Both the position numbers and the translations under genes were made by a program. The notes under the pieces are model-generated. The model saw only the letters and a list, made by a program, of their open reading frames with translations. It had not been told where the DNA came from and searched no databases. Positions 5,216 through 6,132 of a stretch of DNA of 6,132 bases are shown here, piece after piece (position 1 is the stretch's first letter; every line of letters begins with the position of its first letter). Source of the DNA: CAYGUK01 sp964352985. GTDB lineage: Bacteria > Pseudomonadota > Gammaproteobacteria > JAHCLG01. The DNA lies in NCBI GenBank assembly GCA_964352985.1, contig CAYGUK010000167.1, forward strand, positions 1-6,132, read 5' to 3'.

Positions 5216-5475
5216 ATGACTAAAGTTATTGATACCTTGTCAGGACTTACGCAAAACGAAGATTTTGTTTGTGGTCGAGGCATAATCTGCAGTGAAAAGC
5301 GCAGTGTACGAATGGTGCATGAGTATTTGAACGAAGATTATAACGAAGACCACGGACAAAAGCTGAAGTTTTGCGTAAGTCCTGCTTGTTTAACTTTGGC
5401 ATGCATGGATTGCGCTGTAAAAATAGCAACAGTCATCTTACCCATTTATTGGATAATTATTTATTTACTGTATAG
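5216..5475 (+). pseudogene. Small ORF interrupted by a MITE insertion
   Basis: ATG 5216 is preceded by GGAG (5208-5211, spacing 4). After eight codons the frame meets the MITE. Removing the element and one copy of its target duplication (5241-5389, 149 bp) restores a continuous 36-codon ORF ending at TAG 5473-5475. The restored protein begins MTKVIDTLFNFGMHGLR and is basic and unrecognised. Because 149 is not a multiple of three, the present allele reads the right flank in another frame. The current open frame is a 91-codon chimera that crosses the whole element and ends at TGA 5489-5491, with a new hydrophobic segment (VKIATVILPIYWIIIYLLY) near its end. Whether the ancestral 36-codon ORF was a gene is uncertain, but the exact repair and its place in a run of small ORFs support it. 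Confidence 0.45.
5241..5384. mobile_element. 144-bp MITE-like non-autonomous transposable element
   Basis: Perfect 17-bp terminal inverted repeats, CAGGACTTACGCAAAAC (5241-5257) and its complement (5368-5384), bound the element. A second, inner inverted repeat (5263-5276 with 5348-5361, 12 of 14 matching) extends the homology, as in many MITEs derived from insertion-sequence ends. The 5-bp sequence CTTGT flanks it directly on both sides (5236-5240 and 5385-5389), a target-site duplication. The interior encodes no transposase, so it must be mobilised in trans. Its G+C, about 43 percent by my count, is clearly above its surroundings. I cannot name the parent insertion-sequence family with confidence. 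Confidence 0.9.
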
Positions 5476-5517
5476 GAGGAATTGCTTTTGATAAAAATGT
5501 TTCTAGCGTTATTTTAG
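5474..5517 (+). promoter_or_regulatory. Consensus Shine-Dalgarno plus TTG-initiated mini-ORF (possible leader peptide)
   Basis: AGGAGG (5474-5479), the strongest ribosome-binding sequence in the window, overlaps the TAG of the restored 36-codon ORF. Eight bases on, TTG 5488 opens nine codons (LIKMFLALF) before TAG 5515-5517. Beyond that TAG the same frame stays hydrophobic for 11 more codons to TAA. It may be a leader peptide ahead of the hairpins at 5623-5686, or the start of a small membrane peptide truncated by an amber mutation. No normal-length gene starts here. Confidence 0.35.
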
Positions 5518-5540
5518 TTATTTTTGATTTTTTATATCAT

Positions 5541-5728
5541 GAATCATGATTAATTAAGATAAATAAATTTCATAGCATATTGATTTAGGCATTCGCTGCA
5601 CTTATGGTTTAGTCGGTGAAATGGGAATTGCTAATAGAAGAATGACAACGAATTCACTATTAGTAATTCCCTGCCAACATTCTTCTTTCTTTAATTTTTT
5701 TACTCGTTTTAATTTATTTTTGTCCTAA
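5541..5728. other. Non-coding or decayed stretch with open frames on both strands
   Basis: This covers the main part of the roughly 310-bp gap before the ORF at 5803. A 10-bp perfect palindrome AATCATGATT sits near 5543-5552. On the plus strand a frame without a convincing start is open from 5576 to TAA 5726-5728 (50 codons, containing LVGEMGIANRR). On the minus strand a frame is open from about 5727 down to TAA at 5604-5602, with a Lys-rich start and a hydrophobic end (FVVILLLAIPISPTKP) but no start codon. Having both strands open across the inverted repeats suggests a gene remnant or dispersed repeat rather than an active gene. Confidence 0.3.
5623..5686. repeat. Interleaved inverted repeats (mutually exclusive hairpins or pseudoknot)
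   Basis: Arm A, GGGAATTGCTAATAG (5623-5637), pairs with A' CTATTAGTAATTCCC (5657-5671), 14 of 15 matching. Arm B, AGAAGAATG (5636-5644), pairs perfectly with B' CATTCTTCT (5678-5686). The order is A-B-A'-B', with B in the loop of A-A' and A' in the loop of B-B', and A and B sharing two bases. The two stems therefore compete or form a pseudoknot. B' is followed by a T-rich run ending in TTTTTTT (about 5694-5701), as expected for a terminator/antiterminator pair reading rightward. A REP-like repeat is the alternative. Confidence 0.6.
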
Positions 5729-5802
5729 ATTTTTTCAGATAGTTAATATTCCTTGATATGTTCTAATAATATTTTTGTAAGTAATAAGCATTAAGGTTAA
5801 CT

Positions 5803-6132
5803 ATGTTATCTAAAAGTAATACATTTCCATTTTTATTTTCTAAGTCAAAGATTAAACTAGGAAAGTTACGAAGACAGGAAAAGAGACAAGAACAAGAAGT
5901 TCAACAAGAAATTGTAATGTCTAATTTTCGTCATCAACCAATTTAGCCGCAGTGTTTTTTAAGTCAACAAAACCAATATGAAATTAAAATCGCTAACGAA
6001 CAAGAAGCTCTTATTAATCGTCAGATTTTGAAAAGTTTAATACATTGTGGAAGTTTTTGTATTTTATATGGAGCAACACTTGATGTGACTGATACGATAT
6101 TAACTGCTGATGTTATTAAAATCTGTTCACCA
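5803..6132 (+). pseudogene. Unrecognised ORF interrupted by an in-frame TAG, open to the window edge
   Basis: ATG 5803 is preceded by AAGG 7-8 nt upstream. Forty-seven codons follow, ending at TAG 5944-5946. The product starts with MLSKSNTFPFLFSKSKIKL and then a strongly charged Lys/Arg/Glu/Gln segment (LRRQEKRQEQEVQQE, about 22-36) likely to be helical or coiled-coil. The same frame then continues without a stop for 62 codons to the end of the window. This second part looks like ordinary protein (Gln/Asn/Glu-rich, then a hydrophobic stretch around CGSFCILYGATLDV) and has no good start of its own after the TAG. The simplest reading is a longer gene broken by a recent amber mutation. A separate 47-residue gene or a sequencing error are alternatives. 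The family is not recognised and the gene is partial. Confidence 0.5.

Noticed and set aside
5247..5429. 60-codon minus-strand ORF
   Set aside because: Spans the MITE and its right flank; openness follows from the element's inverted structure, with no transposase motif.
5473..5946. Amber (TAG) recoding as a genetic-code change, from TAGs at 5473, 5515 and 5944
   Set aside because: TAG ends the intact peptidase and MATE genes at sensible positions, and no suppressor tRNA is visible; mutation or decay is simpler.

Overview
The window is about two-thirds A+T. Gene content (a D,D-peptidase, LexA and a MATE exporter) and signals point to a Gram-negative proteobacterium, probably an AT-rich gammaproteobacterium. 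Legionellales-like or another host-associated lineage is my guess from base composition, orphan genes and decayed genes; no marker in the window proves it.

Layout. The left edge (1-146) holds only an unresolvable open-frame fragment and a hairpin that probably terminates the first gene. A periplasmic serine D,D-peptidase of the short penicillin-binding-protein type runs leftward (147-998). It is divergent, across 323 bp of regulatory-looking DNA, from an unrecognised 364-residue soluble protein (1322-2416). That gene converges, with a 25-bp gap, on a leftward MATE-family exporter (2442-3800). The exporter is divergent from lexA (4013-4633). Their shared 212-bp intergenic region contains a striking array of TTCTC/GAGAA motifs spaced 10 to 12 bp apart, overlying the probable lexA promoter and ribosome-binding region.

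Downstream of lexA, on the same strand, is a run of very small genes with good ribosome-binding sites: a 40-codon ORF (4752-4874), a 91-codon ORF (4889-5164) and a 36-codon ORF. The 36-codon ORF has been split by a 144-bp MITE-like element (5241-5384) with 17-bp perfect terminal inverted repeats and a 5-bp target duplication. The 91-residue protein carries QLSLF at residues 6-10, a match to the bacterial sliding-clamp (DnaN) binding pentapeptide QL[S/D]LF. The best candidate for an undescribed system here is therefore a lexA-linked module: MATE exporter (compare lexA-dinF of Escherichia coli), lexA, a small partly hydrophobic protein and a small clamp-binding protein. Control by LexA and co-expression are inferences.

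The right end (5492-6132) looks degraded or regulatory. It has a strong Shine-Dalgarno followed by a 9-codon mini-ORF, a pair of interleaved inverted repeats that cannot both form as simple hairpins, and a gene start at 5803 whose frame is interrupted by TAG at codon 48 yet stays open to the window edge.
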